Positions 51,983 through 61,415 of a stretch of 64,000 nt of DNA are shown in pieces; within the stretch, counting starts at the first letter, position 1, and the number at the start of each line of letters is the position of its first letter. Source of the stretch: Flavobacterium marginilacus (GTDB lineage: Bacteria; Bacteroidota; Bacteroidia; Flavobacteriales; Flavobacteriaceae); the NCBI RefSeq assembly GCF_026870155.1, contig NZ_CP113975.1:2294001-2358000 (forward strand), read 5' to 3'. The notes under the pieces are model-generated. The model was given only the letters and a program-made list of their open reading frames with translations, was not told the DNA's origin and ran no database searches. The position numbers were made by a program, and so were the translations under genes.

Positions 51983-53323
51983 TTGAAAAATGTATTAATA
52001 ATTGATGATGAAGACAAGTTACGGGGTTTACTATCAAGAATTGTAACATCAGAAGGATTTAATGTAGTTGAAGCTGCTGATTTAAAATCAGGATTCAAGA
52101 AGTTAGAGCAGAATGATATTGATGTAGTGCTTTGCGATGTACTGCTTCCTGATGGTAATGGTGTAGATTTTCTTCAAAAAATCAAAGCTGGTTTTCCGCT
52201 TACAGAAGTGATTTTACTGACTGCTTATGGCAAAATTTCCGATGGAGTCCAGGCAATGAAAAATGGTGCTTTCGATTATATTGTAAAAGGTGACGATAAC
52301 GATAAAATTATTCCTCTTTTATACCGGGCAATAGAAAAAGTTCAGCTTCAAAAAAAAGTAAAACTGTTAGAAAAAAGAATTTCGGATAAATATTCTTTTG
52401 ATCTCATTATTGGCAAATCCAAAGGGATTGAGCAAGTTATTGATTTGGCTAAAAAAGTAGCAAAAACAAATTCAACTATACTTTTGACTGGCGAGACTGG
52501 AACAGGAAAAGAAGTTTTTGCACAAGCTATTCACGAAAATAGCCACTCTGCTGGAAAATCATTCGTAGCATTAAATTGCAGTACTTTTAGCAAAGAAATT
52601 TTAGAAAGTGAACTCTTCGGACACAAACAAGGAGCTTTTACTGGAGCTTTAAAAGACAAAAAAGGTTTTATTGAAGAAGCAAATGGCGGTACTCTTTTTT
52701 TGGACGAAATAGGAGAGATGCCGTTAGAATTACAAGCAAAACTGCTGCGGGTTTTGGAGACGAACGAATACATCCAAATTGGAGATACAATGCCTAAAAA
52801 ATCCAATTTTCGACTAATAGCAGCTACTAATCGGGATTTAAAATTAGAAAGTGAAGAACATCGTTTTCGATCTGATTTGTATTATAGATTGAATATTTTC
52901 GAAATAAATATTCCGCCTTTAAGAGAACGAACAAAGGACATTCCATTATTAACTTATTTTTTCGTTGACAAATTCTCTAATTCGATCAATAAAAAAGCGT
53001 TAAAAATTGATGATGATTTTCTTCATAAATTAGAAACCTATCACTGGCCAGGGAATATTCGGGAGCTTAAAAATGTAATTGAAAGAGCGGTTATTTTAAG
53101 TAATTCGGATGTTTTAACTTCGGATGCACTGCCTTATGAACTACAGCATCAGTCAGATAAATCGAATAAAACACTTTCGGCATTTTCGATGCAAAGTATA
53201 GAAAAACTGCACATTCAAAAAGTTTTGAACTACACCAAAGGAAATAAAGCTGAAACCGCACGTTTACTTGAAATAGGCGTTGCAACACTCTACCGAAAAT
53301 TAGACGAATACAATATTCAATAA
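51983..53323 (+). CDS. Sigma-54-dependent response regulator (NtrC type) of the kdp locus
   Basis: 446 residues if translation starts at TTG 51983 (LKNVLIIDDEDKLR); an ATG at 51902 would add 27 atypical residues. Receiver domain with Asp52 in VVLCDVLLPDGNG. AAA+ domain with Walker A GETGTGKE, the sigma-54 contact loop GAFTGA and Walker B GGTLFLDEIGEM. C-terminal Fis-type helix-turn-helix (NKAETARLLEIGVATLYRKL). It stands in the place of the usual OmpR-type KdpE and should act with the histidine kinase at 62624. Confidence 0.9.
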   Translation: MKNVLIIDDEDKLRGLLSRIVTSEGFNVVEAADLKSGFKKLEQNDIDVVLCDVLLPDGNGVDFLQKIKAGFPLTEVILLTAYGKISDGVQAMKNGAFDYIVKGDDNDKIIPLLYRAIEKVQLQKKVKLLEKRISDKYSFDLIIGKSKGIEQVIDLAKKVAKTNSTILLTGETGTGKEVFAQAIHENSHSAGKSFVALNCSTFSKEILESELFGHKQGAFTGALKDKKGFIEEANGGTLFLDEIGEMPLELQAKLLRVLETNEYIQIGDTMPKKSNFRLIAATNRDLKLESEEHRFRSDLYYRLNIFEINIPPLRERTKDIPLLTYFFVDKFSNSINKKALKIDDDFLHKLETYHWPGNIRELKNVIERAVILSNSDVLTSDALPYELQHQSDKSNKTLSAFSMQSIEKLHIQKVLNYTKGNKAETARLLEIGVATLYRKLDEYNIQ

Positions 53324-53342
53324 TATAATCTTACCATTTTGA

Positions 53343-53373
53343 GAAAAGCCTATCATTTTGATAGGCTTTTTTT
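53343..53373 (+). terminator. Terminator of the response-regulator gene
   Basis: AAAAGCCTATCATTTTGATAGGCTTTTTTT hairpin with T-run, 20 bp after the stop. Confidence 0.75.
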
Positions 53374-53440
53374 ATGCCTTTTTTTGGTACAAACACAACA
53401 ATGCCTTAAAAAATAAGAGTTTACGATTTTTTATTTTTTA

Positions 53441-53457
53441 TGGAACACATTTTGGCA
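53441..53457 (+). promoter_or_regulatory. Candidate sigma-54-like promoter of the kdp operon
   Basis: TGGAACACATTTTGGCA resembles TGGCAC-N5-TTGCA, but GG and GC are 11 rather than 10 bp apart. The position, directly after the regulator terminator, fits. Confidence 0.3.
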
Positions 53458-53487
53458 TAAGCGATGAAGAACATAAAAATCATTCTT

Positions 53488-53769
53488 ATGAAAAATCAAG
53501 TTAATACTATTTACAAACAGGCAGAACGCTTTGCCGAAATCACAAAAAAGGCAATCATTACTGGGAATATTAATCGGGCAAAAAAATGTTTAGCTGTTGC
53601 TGAACAATTATTCAAAACAGGCAGCAATGATACCAAGATTGCCATTACTAATGTATATCTCTTATCAATAGCCACTTTTATGGAAATGAAACATTGCAGA
53701 ATTTCCAATCTGTTTCCAAAATCATTACAGGATGAGTATATCAGACAAATCCATATTGCAAAAATGTAA
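53488..53769 (+). CDS. Small kdp-associated protein (DUF7674-like)
   Basis: 93 residues from MKNQVNTIYKQAERF (53488); the upstream ATG at 53464 may precede the RNA start. All-helical, with IITGNINRAKKCLAVAEQLF and FMEMKHCRISNLFPKSLQDE then YIRQI. I recall close relatives as the first gene of Bacteroidota kdp operons, annotated DUF7674. No signal peptide. A regulatory role in K+ uptake is inferred only from position. Confidence 0.7.
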   Translation: MKNQVNTIYKQAERFAEITKKAIITGNINRAKKCLAVAEQLFKTGSNDTKIAITNVYLLSIATFMEMKHCRISNLFPKSLQDEYIRQIHIAKM

Positions 53770-53791
53770 ATCTAACCTCAATTTTCACACT

Positions 53792-53878
53792 ATGTTAATC
53801 ACTATCCTTTTACTCGCATTAGCAGTTTTGCTCTTTGCAATTTGTTTTAAATCTGTCGATTTTTTTGAAAAAATATAA
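53792..53878 (+). CDS. 28-residue single-helix membrane peptide in the kdp operon
   Basis: MLITILLLALAVLLFAICFK followed by SVDFFEKI: one hydrophobic helix and a short charged tail. It lies between the DUF7674-like gene and kdpF with 3 bp to the latter. It may be a second KdpF-like or Bacteroidota-specific Kdp accessory peptide. Too short for most gene finders. Confidence 0.6.
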   Translation: MLITILLLALAVLLFAICFKSVDFFEKI

Positions 53879-53881
53879 ATT

Positions 53882-53959
53882 ATGACCACACTATTTATTA
53901 TCGCACTTATCGTTTTTGGCTATTTGGTTTATGTTTTAATCAAACCCGAAAAATTTTAA
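53882..53959 (+). CDS. kdpF: KdpF subunit
   Basis: 25 residues, MTTLFIIALIVFGYLVYVLI followed by KPEKF: a single membrane helix with the family's YVLIKPEKF ending. It stabilises the KdpFABC complex. It lies 21 bp before kdpA. Confidence 0.85.
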   Translation: MTTLFIIALIVFGYLVYVLIKPEKF

Positions 53960-53980
53960 CTAACTCTATAAAATTAGATT

Positions 53981-55702
53981 ATGAACACAGAATTATTTGG
54001 CGTCATCAGTATTTTTATCATTTCTATAATTTTGGCTATTCCAATAGGAAAATATATTGCCAAAGTTTATTTGGGAGATAAAACACTTTTTGACCCCATT
54101 TTCAATCCAATTGAAAAATTAATTTTTAAAATCAGTGGTATCAATTCCACCGAAGAAATGAACTGGAAACAACACCTGAAAGCACTTTTGAGTGTCAATA
54201 TGGCTTGGTTCTTTCTTTGCTTTTTTGTCTTGTTGTTTCAAGGTTCAATGCCTTTAAATCCGGATAATATTCCGTCAATGTCACCCGATTTGGCTTTTAA
54301 CACAGCCATTTCATTTGTAGTTAACTGCAATTTACAGCATTATTCTGGCGAAAGTGGACTTTCCTATTTAGGTCAGTTGATGTTGATGTTCCTGCAATTC
54401 GTTTCGGCCGCTACAGGGATGGCTGCGGCAGCCATGGTTTTTATAGCGATGCGAGAAAGAACCACCGATAAATTAGGTAATTTTTACAATTTTTTCGTAA
54501 AAAGCTGTACTCGTATTTTATTGCCCCTTTCTGCTATTGTAGCAGTCGCATTATTATTTAGCGGAACTCCAATGACGTTTAAAGGGAAAGATAAAATTGT
54601 CACTTTGCAGGGCGATACTGTCGAAGTTTCCCGTGGTCCAGCGGCGGCATTTATTGGAATTAAACATATTGGTACAAATGGAGGTGGTTTTTTTGGAGTC
54701 AATTCAGCTCATCCATTAGAAAATCCTACTTATTTGACCAATGCAATTGAATTGGCTGCACAATTAATTATTCCTTTTGCAATGATTTTTGCTTTAGGCT
54801 TTTATCTAAAGAAAAGAAAATTTGCCTACATTATTTTTGGAGTAATGACCCTAGGTTTTTTACTATTGGTCATTCCAACTGTTATAACCGAATTGAATGG
54901 AAATCCAGCTATCGAAAAAATGGGAATTGCTCAGACAACTGGTGCTATGGAAGGTAAGGAAGTTCGTTTTGGTCCAGCTATTTCGGGATTTTGGAGTATT
55001 GCTACAACAGTAATTTCGACAGGTTCGGTAAACAGTATGCATGATAGTTCAATGCCTATGTCAGGAGCGATGCAATTATTGGCTATGATGGTCAATGCAT
55101 TTTACGGTGGCTGCGGTGTCGGATGGCTGAACTTTTACATTTTTATCATTTTGGCGGTATTCATCTCGGGTTTAATGGTAGGTCGAACACCTGAATTTTT
55201 AGGAAAGAAAATTGAAGCCCGTGAAGTCAAGATTGCCGCTTTTATTGCTATTCTTCATCCCTTATTGATATTATCTGGAACTGCTTTGGCTTCTTATTTT
55301 GCTGCTAATGATACAGCGATGGGCTATTGGTTCAGCGGCAATGCAACTGGCTGGCTGAATAATCCTGGCAGTCACGGATTCTCTGAAATGTTATATGAAT
55401 ACACATCAAGTGCGGCCAACAACGGATCTGGTTTTGAAGGCTTGGGTGACAACAATCCGTTTTGGAATATTACAACTGGAATTGTGCTGCTTTTGAGCCG
55501 ATTCATACCAATCATTGGACCCATTGCAATTGCAGGCATATTAGCCAATAAAAAATATATTCCAGAAAGTGCAGGAACTTTAAAAACAGATACAACTATT
55601 TTCGGAATTATGGTTTTTGCTGTAATTGCAATAATAGCTGCACTATCTTTCTTTCCTGCTCTGGCTTTAGGTCCATTAGCAGAATATTTTTCATTAAAAT
55701 AA
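53981..55702 (+). CDS. kdpA: Potassium-transporting ATPase, K+-binding subunit KdpA
   Basis: 573 residues with about ten helices. The four selectivity-filter loops are visible: VVNCNLQHYSGESGL, GTNGGGFFGVNSAHPLENPT, TGSVNSMHDSSMPMSG and SSAANNGSGFEGLG. It selects and channels K+ in the inner membrane to KdpB. It is in an operon with kdpF (upstream) and kdpB (9 bp downstream). Confidence 0.97.
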   Translation: MNTELFGVISIFIISIILAIPIGKYIAKVYLGDKTLFDPIFNPIEKLIFKISGINSTEEMNWKQHLKALLSVNMAWFFLCFFVLLFQGSMPLNPDNIPSMSPDLAFNTAISFVVNCNLQHYSGESGLSYLGQLMLMFLQFVSAATGMAAAAMVFIAMRERTTDKLGNFYNFFVKSCTRILLPLSAIVAVALLFSGTPMTFKGKDKIVTLQGDTVEVSRGPAAAFIGIKHIGTNGGGFFGVNSAHPLENPTYLTNAIELAAQLIIPFAMIFALGFYLKKRKFAYIIFGVMTLGFLLLVIPTVITELNGNPAIEKMGIAQTTGAMEGKEVRFGPAISGFWSIATTVISTGSVNSMHDSSMPMSGAMQLLAMMVNAFYGGCGVGWLNFYIFIILAVFISGLMVGRTPEFLGKKIEAREVKIAAFIAILHPLLILSGTALASYFAANDTAMGYWFSGNATGWLNNPGSHGFSEMLYEYTSSAANNGSGFEGLGDNNPFWNITTGIVLLLSRFIPIIGPIAIAGILANKKYIPESAGTLKTDTTIFGIMVFAVIAIIAALSFFPALALGPLAEYFSLK

Positions 55703-55711
55703 TTAATCAAG

Positions 55712-57760
55712 ATGACTAAAAATAAATCCAATTCATTATTTGAAAGTAAGCAGGTAAAAGAAGCTTTAGTGCAATCTTTTGTAAAGCTTAATCCTAAAGT
55801 AATGTTCAAAAATCCAGTAATGTTTACCGTTGAAATCGGAACTGCTATTATGTTTGTTATGTGCATTGCTATTTTATTTGGCGCACAGGATCAAGGCAGT
55901 TTTACGTATAATTTTATTGTATTCTTAATCTTATTAGCTACTCTTTTGTTTGCTAATTTTGCAGAAGCCATTGCAGAAGCAAGAGGAAAAGCACAAGCTG
56001 ATAGTTTAAGAAAAACCCGTGAAGAAACACCAGCAAAAAAAGTTTTAGAATTAGGCAAAATCTATTCTGATGAAACTGTAATGGTTTCTTCCTCTCAATT
56101 GAAAAAAGATGATATGTTTTTCTGTGAAGCAGGTGATGTTATTCCCACAGACGGAGAAATTATTGAAGGGATAGCAACTATTGACGAAAGCGCCATTACG
56201 GGAGAGAGCGCACCCGTTATTCGTGAAGCAGGAGGCGATAAAAGTTCTGTAACTGGCGGAACTAAAGTTTTAACCGATAGAATAACTGTTAGAGTTACTA
56301 CAGAGCCCGGTGAATCATTTTTAGATAAAATGATAGCTTTGGTCGAAGGTGCTTCTCGTCAAAAAACACCAAATGAAATTGCATTGACCATTTTATTAGC
56401 AGCCTTCACCTTAATCTTTGTGATTGTATGTGTTACGCTAAAACCTTTTGCTGATTATGCTAATGCACCAATCACAATTGCTGCTTTTATTTCACTTTTT
56501 GTTTGTTTGATTCCAACAACTATCGGAGGTTTATTATCTGCTATCGGAATTGCGGGAATGGACAGGGCTTTGCGTGCCAATGTTATTACAAAATCGGGAA
56601 AAGCGGTTGAAACTGCAGGAGATATTGACGTTTTATTATTAGATAAAACAGGAACCATAACCATTGGAAACAGAAAAGCAACTAATTTTTACCCAGCGAA
56701 AGGCATTTCTCAAGAAGATTTTATCCAGTCCTGTGTATTAAGTTCTTTAGCTGATAATACTCCTGAAGGGAAAAGTATTATCGAATTAGCTGGCAAAGAA
56801 ACAGCAAAAAAATCATCAATTGAAGGTGCAGTTTTAATCAAATTTACGGCCGAAACCAGAACCAGTGGTGTAATTTTAAAAGATGGAACCAACATTAGAA
56901 AAGGAGCTCAGGATGCTGCCAAAAATATTGTACAGCAAGCTGGAAATCCATTTCCGGAAGATATTGAAAAAAAAGTAATTGATATTTCTTCTAATGGAGG
57001 AACTCCATTGGTTGTAATTAAAAACAATCAAGTACAAGGCGTTATAGAACTTCAGGATATTATAAAAACTGGAATGAAAGAACGTTTTGAACGATTAAGA
57101 AAAATGGGGGTTAAAACAGTTATGGTAACGGGAGACAATCCTTTGACTGCGAAATTCATTGCAGAAAAAGCTGGTGTAGATGATTTTATTGCCGAAGCTA
57201 AACCTGAAGATAAAATGAACTACATCAAAAACGAGCAGCAAAATGGTAAACTCGTGGCAATGATGGGTGACGGTACTAATGATGCACCAGCTCTTGCTCA
57301 AGCCAATGTTGGTGTAGCAATGAACAGTGGAACACAAGCAGCAAAAGAAGCTGGAAATATGGTCGATTTGGATAATGATCCAACCAAATTAATTGAAATT
57401 ATTGAAATTGGAAAACAGCTGTTAATGACTCGCGGAACACTCACCACTTTTTCTATTGCGAATGACGTTGCCAAGTATTTTGCCATTGTTCCAGCACTTT
57501 TCATAGCTGCAATTCCAGCTTTACAGGGTTTGAATATTATGAATTTACACAGCCCTGAAAGCGCTATTTTATCAGCGGTAATTTTCAATGCGATTATTAT
57601 TCCAATATTGATTCCATTGGCTTTAAGAGGAGTTGATTATAAGCCAATCGGGGCAAGTGCTATTTTGAAAAGAAATCTTTTGATATATGGACTTGGCGGT
57701 TTGATTATTCCGTTTATCGGAATCAAATTAATCGATTTGGTTGTGGCTGTATTTGTCTAA
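55712..57760 (+). CDS. kdpB: Potassium-transporting P-type ATPase, catalytic subunit KdpB
   Basis: 682 residues. Actuator motif ITGESAPVI; phosphorylation site [10 protein letters not shown] with Asp311; hinge motif [20 protein letters not shown]; helices at both ends ([33 protein letters not shown]). It hydrolyses ATP to drive K+ uptake through KdpA. Normal length for KdpB. Confidence 0.98.
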   Translation: MTKNKSNSLFESKQVKEALVQSFVKLNPKVMFKNPVMFTVEIGTAIMFVMCIAILFGAQDQGSFTYNFIVFLILLATLLFANFAEAIAEARGKAQADSLRKTREETPAKKVLELGKIYSDETVMVSSSQLKKDDMFFCEAGDVIPTDGEIIEGIATIDESAITGESAPVIREAGGDKSSVTGGTKVLTDRITVRVTTEPGESFLDKMIALVEGASRQKTPNEIALTILLAAFTLIFVIVCVTLKPFADYANAPITIAAFISLFVCLIPTTIGGLLSAIGIAGMDRALRANVITKSGKAVETAGDIDVLLLDKTGTITIGNRKATNFYPAKGISQEDFIQSCVLSSLADNTPEGKSIIELAGKETAKKSSIEGAVLIKFTAETRTSGVILKDGTNIRKGAQDAAKNIVQQAGNPFPEDIEKKVIDISSNGGTPLVVIKNNQVQGVIELQDIIKTGMKERFERLRKMGVKTVMVTGDNPLTAKFIAEKAGVDDFIAEAKPEDKMNYIKNEQQNGKLVAMMGDGTNDAPALAQANVGVAMNSGTQAAKEAGNMVDLDNDPTKLIEIIEIGKQLLMTRGTLTTFSIANDVAKYFAIVPALFIAAIPALQGLNIMNLHSPESAILSAVIFNAIIIPILIPLALRGVDYKPIGASAILKRNLLIYGLGGLIIPFIGIKLIDLVVAVFV

Positions 57761-57761
57761 T

Positions 57762-57890
57762 CCTCACCCCAGCTCTCTCCAGAGGAGAGGGAGACGGAAC
57801 GGAATTGCATATCTAATTATAAAATAATGATTAACAACTGATCCTTCTGCAAAAACTCCCCTCTCTTTTGGAGAGGGGTTGGGGGTGAGG
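57762..57890. repeat. Long REP-like palindrome inside the kdp operon
   Basis: CCTCACCCCAGCTCTCTCC ... GGGGTTGGGGGTGAGG with a second pair CTCTCC...GGAGAG. GC-rich compared with its surroundings; it separates kdpB and kdpC. Confidence 0.7.
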
Positions 57891-57911
57891 AAACAATAAA
57901 AAACAAAAAAA

Positions 57912-58466
57912 ATGAAAAATATATTTTCAATATTAAAATTGACCTTGGTACTGGTTGTTTTGTTTGCCGTTATTTATCCTTTGGCAATATATGGAATTGC
58001 CAAATTTGCTCCAAATCAAGGTAAAGGCGAAACTATTTCGGTTAACGGAAAAGTGGTTGGTTATCAAAAAATTGGACAAAAATTTGATAAATCGAATTAT
58101 TTCTGGGGAAGACCTTCGGCAGTTGATTACAATGCTGCAGGAAGTGCCGGAAGTAATAAAGGTCCAAGTAATGCTGATTATTTGGCTTTGGTTCAAAAAA
58201 GAATTGATACCTTTTTATTGGTACATCCTTATTTGAAAAAATCAGAGATCCCATCGGATATGGTTACTGCTTCAGGAAGTGGACTGGATCCAAATATTTC
58301 TCCGCAAGGTGCATTGATTCAGGTAAAACGTATTGCCAAGGAAAGAAAATTATCAGAAGATAAAGTAAAAGCTTTGGTCGAAAGTAAAATTAATACACCA
58401 ACAGTTATGGGAACAGCAACTGTAAATGTATTGGAATTGAATGTGGCTTTGGATGAGTTACACTGA
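57912..58466 (+). CDS. kdpC: Potassium-transporting ATPase subunit KdpC
   Basis: 184 residues. One N-terminal membrane helix (LVLVVLFAVIYPLAIYGIAK) and a periplasmic domain with the family motifs KVVGYQKIGQKFDKSNYFWG then RPSA, ASGSGLDPNISPQGALIQV and VNVLELNVALDELH. It is needed for assembly and ATP affinity of the complex. Spaced 151 bp from kdpB by a REP-like palindrome. Confidence 0.97.
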   Translation: MKNIFSILKLTLVLVVLFAVIYPLAIYGIAKFAPNQGKGETISVNGKVVGYQKIGQKFDKSNYFWGRPSAVDYNAAGSAGSNKGPSNADYLALVQKRIDTFLLVHPYLKKSEIPSDMVTASGSGLDPNISPQGALIQVKRIAKERKLSEDKVKALVESKINTPTVMGTATVNVLELNVALDELH

Positions 58467-58509
58467 GAAAGGTGCTGTGGTTCTAAGTTGTTCCTAATAG
58501 GCTTTATAT

Positions 58510-58536
58510 CCTAACAGGTTTTCAAAACCTGTTAGG
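58510..58536. terminator. Perfect palindrome after kdpC
   Basis: CCTAACAGGTTTT and AAAACCTGTTAGG arms. No strong T-run, so it could be a terminator or an intergenic repeat; AAAACCTGTTAGGAT recurs at about 58627. Confidence 0.45.
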
Positions 58537-58686
58537 TATTTATAAGCTTTCTTTTGACCATAAAGAAACCCACAAGTTTTTTCATATTTCTTTCGTTGGG
58601 ATGACAAAACTGTGTAAAAATCTAATTAAAACCTGTTAGGATACTAATCATCTTTTTACCTTGAAAGTCCTAGCCCCGATAGTAGT

Positions 58687-60135
58687 CTACCGTGTGGACA
58701 CAAATACAATTTCGTTATTTTTATCACTAAATAAAGATATAATATGCGAAGATATTTTACAGACATTGATGATTCTCGACTATTAAAAAGGAGTAATTTA
58801 ATATTAGATAGTTTATTTCATAATTGTGTTCATTCGATACGTCAGCTTACACAAAGCGATTCAGAATGTAAAGCAGTTTATCGTTTCTTGCAGAACAAAA
58901 GAGTTTCAGAATCGAAATTAATTAAAAACATGTCAGCAAACTGCTGTTTTTCAGCTCAAGACAAAACAGTTTTATGTATACAGGACACAAGTGAGATCAA
59001 TTTATATAATCATAAAAACAGAGTTAAAAAAGACGAATTTATAGGATTGACTAATGCTGCAGCAAAAGGAGGAATTGGATTTTTACTGCATCCTAGTTTC
59101 GTTATAGATGCTTATAGTTTTGTTCCGTATGGCTTTTCAGATGTAAAAATATGGAACAGGCCTTTAGAGAAACTTACAAAAAAGGAAAGGAATTATAATT
59201 TGCTTCCAATTGAAGAAAAGGAATCTTATAAATGGATAGAATCTTCCCAAAAATCCAAGGAAGTTTTAGAGAAATCAAAAAAAGTCATCATCATTCAGGA
59301 TCGAGAAGGTGATATTTATGAGCAATTTGCAATGATTCCAGATCAAAAGACGGAATTATTGGTAAGAGCAAGAGCAAACAGAACGCTACTAAACAAGGTT
59401 AAATTGTTTAGTTTTATAGCCAATGAACCTCTTAAAGGGAAATATACGATAGAATTAGAAGGTGATAAAAGAAGAAATATAAACAAACGGGAAGCTACCT
59501 TAGAAGTTAGATTTTCTGAAGTAACTATCCAAAAAAATGATTTAGTTTCAAAGAATGCGCCCAAAAGCCTTGATTTATATATCATCGAAGCAAAAGAAAT
59601 TGGCGATAACATTGATAATCCAATATGCTGGAGATTACTAACAACCATTAAAGTCTTAGACCTAGACACAGCCTTAAAATGTATCGAATGGTATACTTGT
59701 AGATGGATTATAGAAGAGGTTTTTAGAATTCTAAAAAAGGAAGGATTTAATATAGAAGCAAGCGAATTAGGTTCTGCAAAATCTATTCGAAAATTGTCTT
59801 TAATGATGATGGAGACAATTGTCAAACTATTTTTAATGCAAATAGCATATAGTATTCCAGAGGAAGAAATAGAAGCGAGAAGTTGTTTTTCAGATCAAGA
59901 ACTTGAATGTTTAGAATATCAAATGATAAAATTAGAAGGAAAAACAGAAAAATTAAAAAATCCTCATATCCAAAAGGATTTAAAAAGATATGTTTGGGTT
60001 ATTGCAAGGCTTGGTGGATGGAAAGGATATGCAAGTGGGAGAAAACCAGGAATAACCACTTTCTCTATCGGAATACAGAAATTTGCTTCAATAATGGAGG
60101 GATGGCAATTGTTTTTAGATGTGTCCACACGGTAG
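58687..60135 (+). mobile_element. Complete IS4-family insertion sequence
   Basis: 1449 bp bounded by perfect 16-bp inverted repeats CTACCGTGTGGACACA / TGTGTCCACACGGTAG and a 9-bp target duplication. Termini and duplication are intact, so the insertion is recent. It splits an imperfect palindromic intergenic element (AGCCCCGATAGTAGT | GGAAATCCTTTTTCTGGC...GCCAG). Confidence 0.93.
58744..60135 (+). CDS. IS4-family transposase (IS50/Tn5-like group)
   Basis: 463 residues, uninterrupted. The Tn5-type N-terminal domain is seen in DSECKAVYRFLQNKRVSE. Catalytic acidic residues lie in LCIQDTSEIN and IIIQDREGDIYEQF. The YREK signature is YTCRWIIEEVFRILKKEG. The stop codon is formed by the last bases of the right inverted repeat. 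Likely active. Confidence 0.95.
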   Translation: MRRYFTDIDDSRLLKRSNLILDSLFHNCVHSIRQLTQSDSECKAVYRFLQNKRVSESKLIKNMSANCCFSAQDKTVLCIQDTSEINLYNHKNRVKKDEFIGLTNAAAKGGIGFLLHPSFVIDAYSFVPYGFSDVKIWNRPLEKLTKKERNYNLLPIEEKESYKWIESSQKSKEVLEKSKKVIIIQDREGDIYEQFAMIPDQKTELLVRARANRTLLNKVKLFSFIANEPLKGKYTIELEGDKRRNINKREATLEVRFSEVTIQKNDLVSKNAPKSLDLYIIEAKEIGDNIDNPICWRLLTTIKVLDLDTALKCIEWYTCRWIIEEVFRILKKEGFNIEASELGSAKSIRKLSLMMMETIVKLFLMQIAYSIPEEEIEARSCFSDQELECLEYQMIKLEGKTEKLKNPHIQKDLKRYVWVIARLGGWKGYASGRKPGITTFSIGIQKFASIMEGWQLFLDVSTR

Positions 60136-60272
60136 GATAGTAGTGGAAATCCTTTTTCTGGCTTTTTTAGCCAGGAAAAGATTGAAACGGATAGCGGGAT
60201 TAGCTCCTAAAAAAAATCTACAAAAAAAATTAATTAAGAGGACGAAATTACTTTGTTTCTCGCAATCAAAAT

Positions 60273-61349
60273 ATGAAAAAAATAATACTTACAGCTTTAA
60301 TAGCTTTCGGATTTACAACTGCAAACGCTCAAGAAGAATCTAAAAGTCTTTTTACGTTTTCGGGATATATTGATGTTTATTACAGTTATGATTTTGCAAA
60401 ACCCAAAAATCATACCCGTCCGGGATTTTTTTACAGTTATAATAAAAGCAATGAAGCTAACCTTAATCTGGGAATGGCAAAAGTGAATTATGCTGCAGCA
60501 AATATTCGTGGAAATTTTGCGCTGATGGCTGGAACGTATGCCGAATACAATATGTCGGCGGAACAGGATTTATTGAAAAATGTTTATGAAGCAAATGTTG
60601 GTGTAAAAATAGCTAATAACCACAATCTTTGGATTGATGCTGGAATTATGCCTTCGCACATTGGTTTTGAAAGTGCCATTGGTAAAGATTGTCAGACTTT
60701 AACGAGAAGTATTCTTGCCGAAAATTCTCCGTATTATGAAGCAGGTGTAAAAATTGGTTATACTTCTGAATCTGGAAAATGGTATTTGGCGGGAATGTAT
60801 CTGAATGGCTGGCAGAGAATTCAGAAAGTTGAAGGAAACCAAACTCCGGCTTTTGGAACGCAGCTTACATACAAACCGTCAGATAAGGTAATCTTGAATT
60901 GGAGTACTTATGCTGGAAATGAGCAGCCTGATGCTGACAAAAAATGGCGTTATTTTAATAATTTTTACGGACAGTTTAAGCTGTCTGATAAAACAAATGT
61001 AACAGCAGGTTTTGATGTTGGTTCACAGCAATCGGATAAAGGAAGTGACAAATACGATGTTTGGTTTTCTCCTGTTTTGATTCTTCAATATAAACCAGCT
61101 GATAAAATTCAGCTGACAGCACGTGGAGAGTACTACAGTGATGAAAAAGGTGTAATTATCGCAACAGAAACGCCAAACGGATTTAAAACATATGGTTTTT
61201 CAGCTAACTTTGATTACATAGTTTCTGATAACGTTATGTTTAGAATCGAAGCCAGAAATCTGTCAAGTAAAGATGATATTTTTACAAAAGATAATCTCCC
61301 AACAGATACGAATACTTTTGTAACGACATCATTAGCGATTAGTCTTTAA
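60273..61349 (+). CDS. Outer-membrane porin (BBP2-like) of the kdp locus
   Basis: 358 residues with signal peptide MKKIILTALIAFGFTTANAQ. Alternating beta-strands such as TFSGYIDVYYSYDF, NLNLGMAKVNYAAANIRGN and FRIEARNLSSKDD end in an aromatic-poor C-terminus SLAISL. It resembles the porin-like proteins annotated BBP2 in Bacteroidota. It lies between kdpC and the KdpD-like gene, probably letting K+ cross the outer membrane. The IS4 insertion now separates it from kdpC. Confidence 0.82.
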   Translation: MKKIILTALIAFGFTTANAQEESKSLFTFSGYIDVYYSYDFAKPKNHTRPGFFYSYNKSNEANLNLGMAKVNYAAANIRGNFALMAGTYAEYNMSAEQDLLKNVYEANVGVKIANNHNLWIDAGIMPSHIGFESAIGKDCQTLTRSILAENSPYYEAGVKIGYTSESGKWYLAGMYLNGWQRIQKVEGNQTPAFGTQLTYKPSDKVILNWSTYAGNEQPDADKKWRYFNNFYGQFKLSDKTNVTAGFDVGSQQSDKGSDKYDVWFSPVLILQYKPADKIQLTARGEYYSDEKGVIIATETPNGFKTYGFSANFDYIVSDNVMFRIEARNLSSKDDIFTKDNLPTDTNTFVTTSLAISL

Positions 61350-61415
61350 TTTAGTGAAATGTTTTTTGTAAAATGTGAGATATCATTTTACAAAAAACTT
61401 CTTATCTTATAAAAA

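Larger units (their letters stand above)
58678..60144. repeat. 9-bp target-site duplication flanking the IS4-family element
   Basis: GATAGTAGT occurs at 58678-58686 and 60136-60144, directly outside the inverted repeats. Confidence 0.9.

Noticed and set aside
59343..59825. 160-residue minus-strand frame inside the IS4 element
   Set aside because: Antisense shadow of the well-supported transposase gene.
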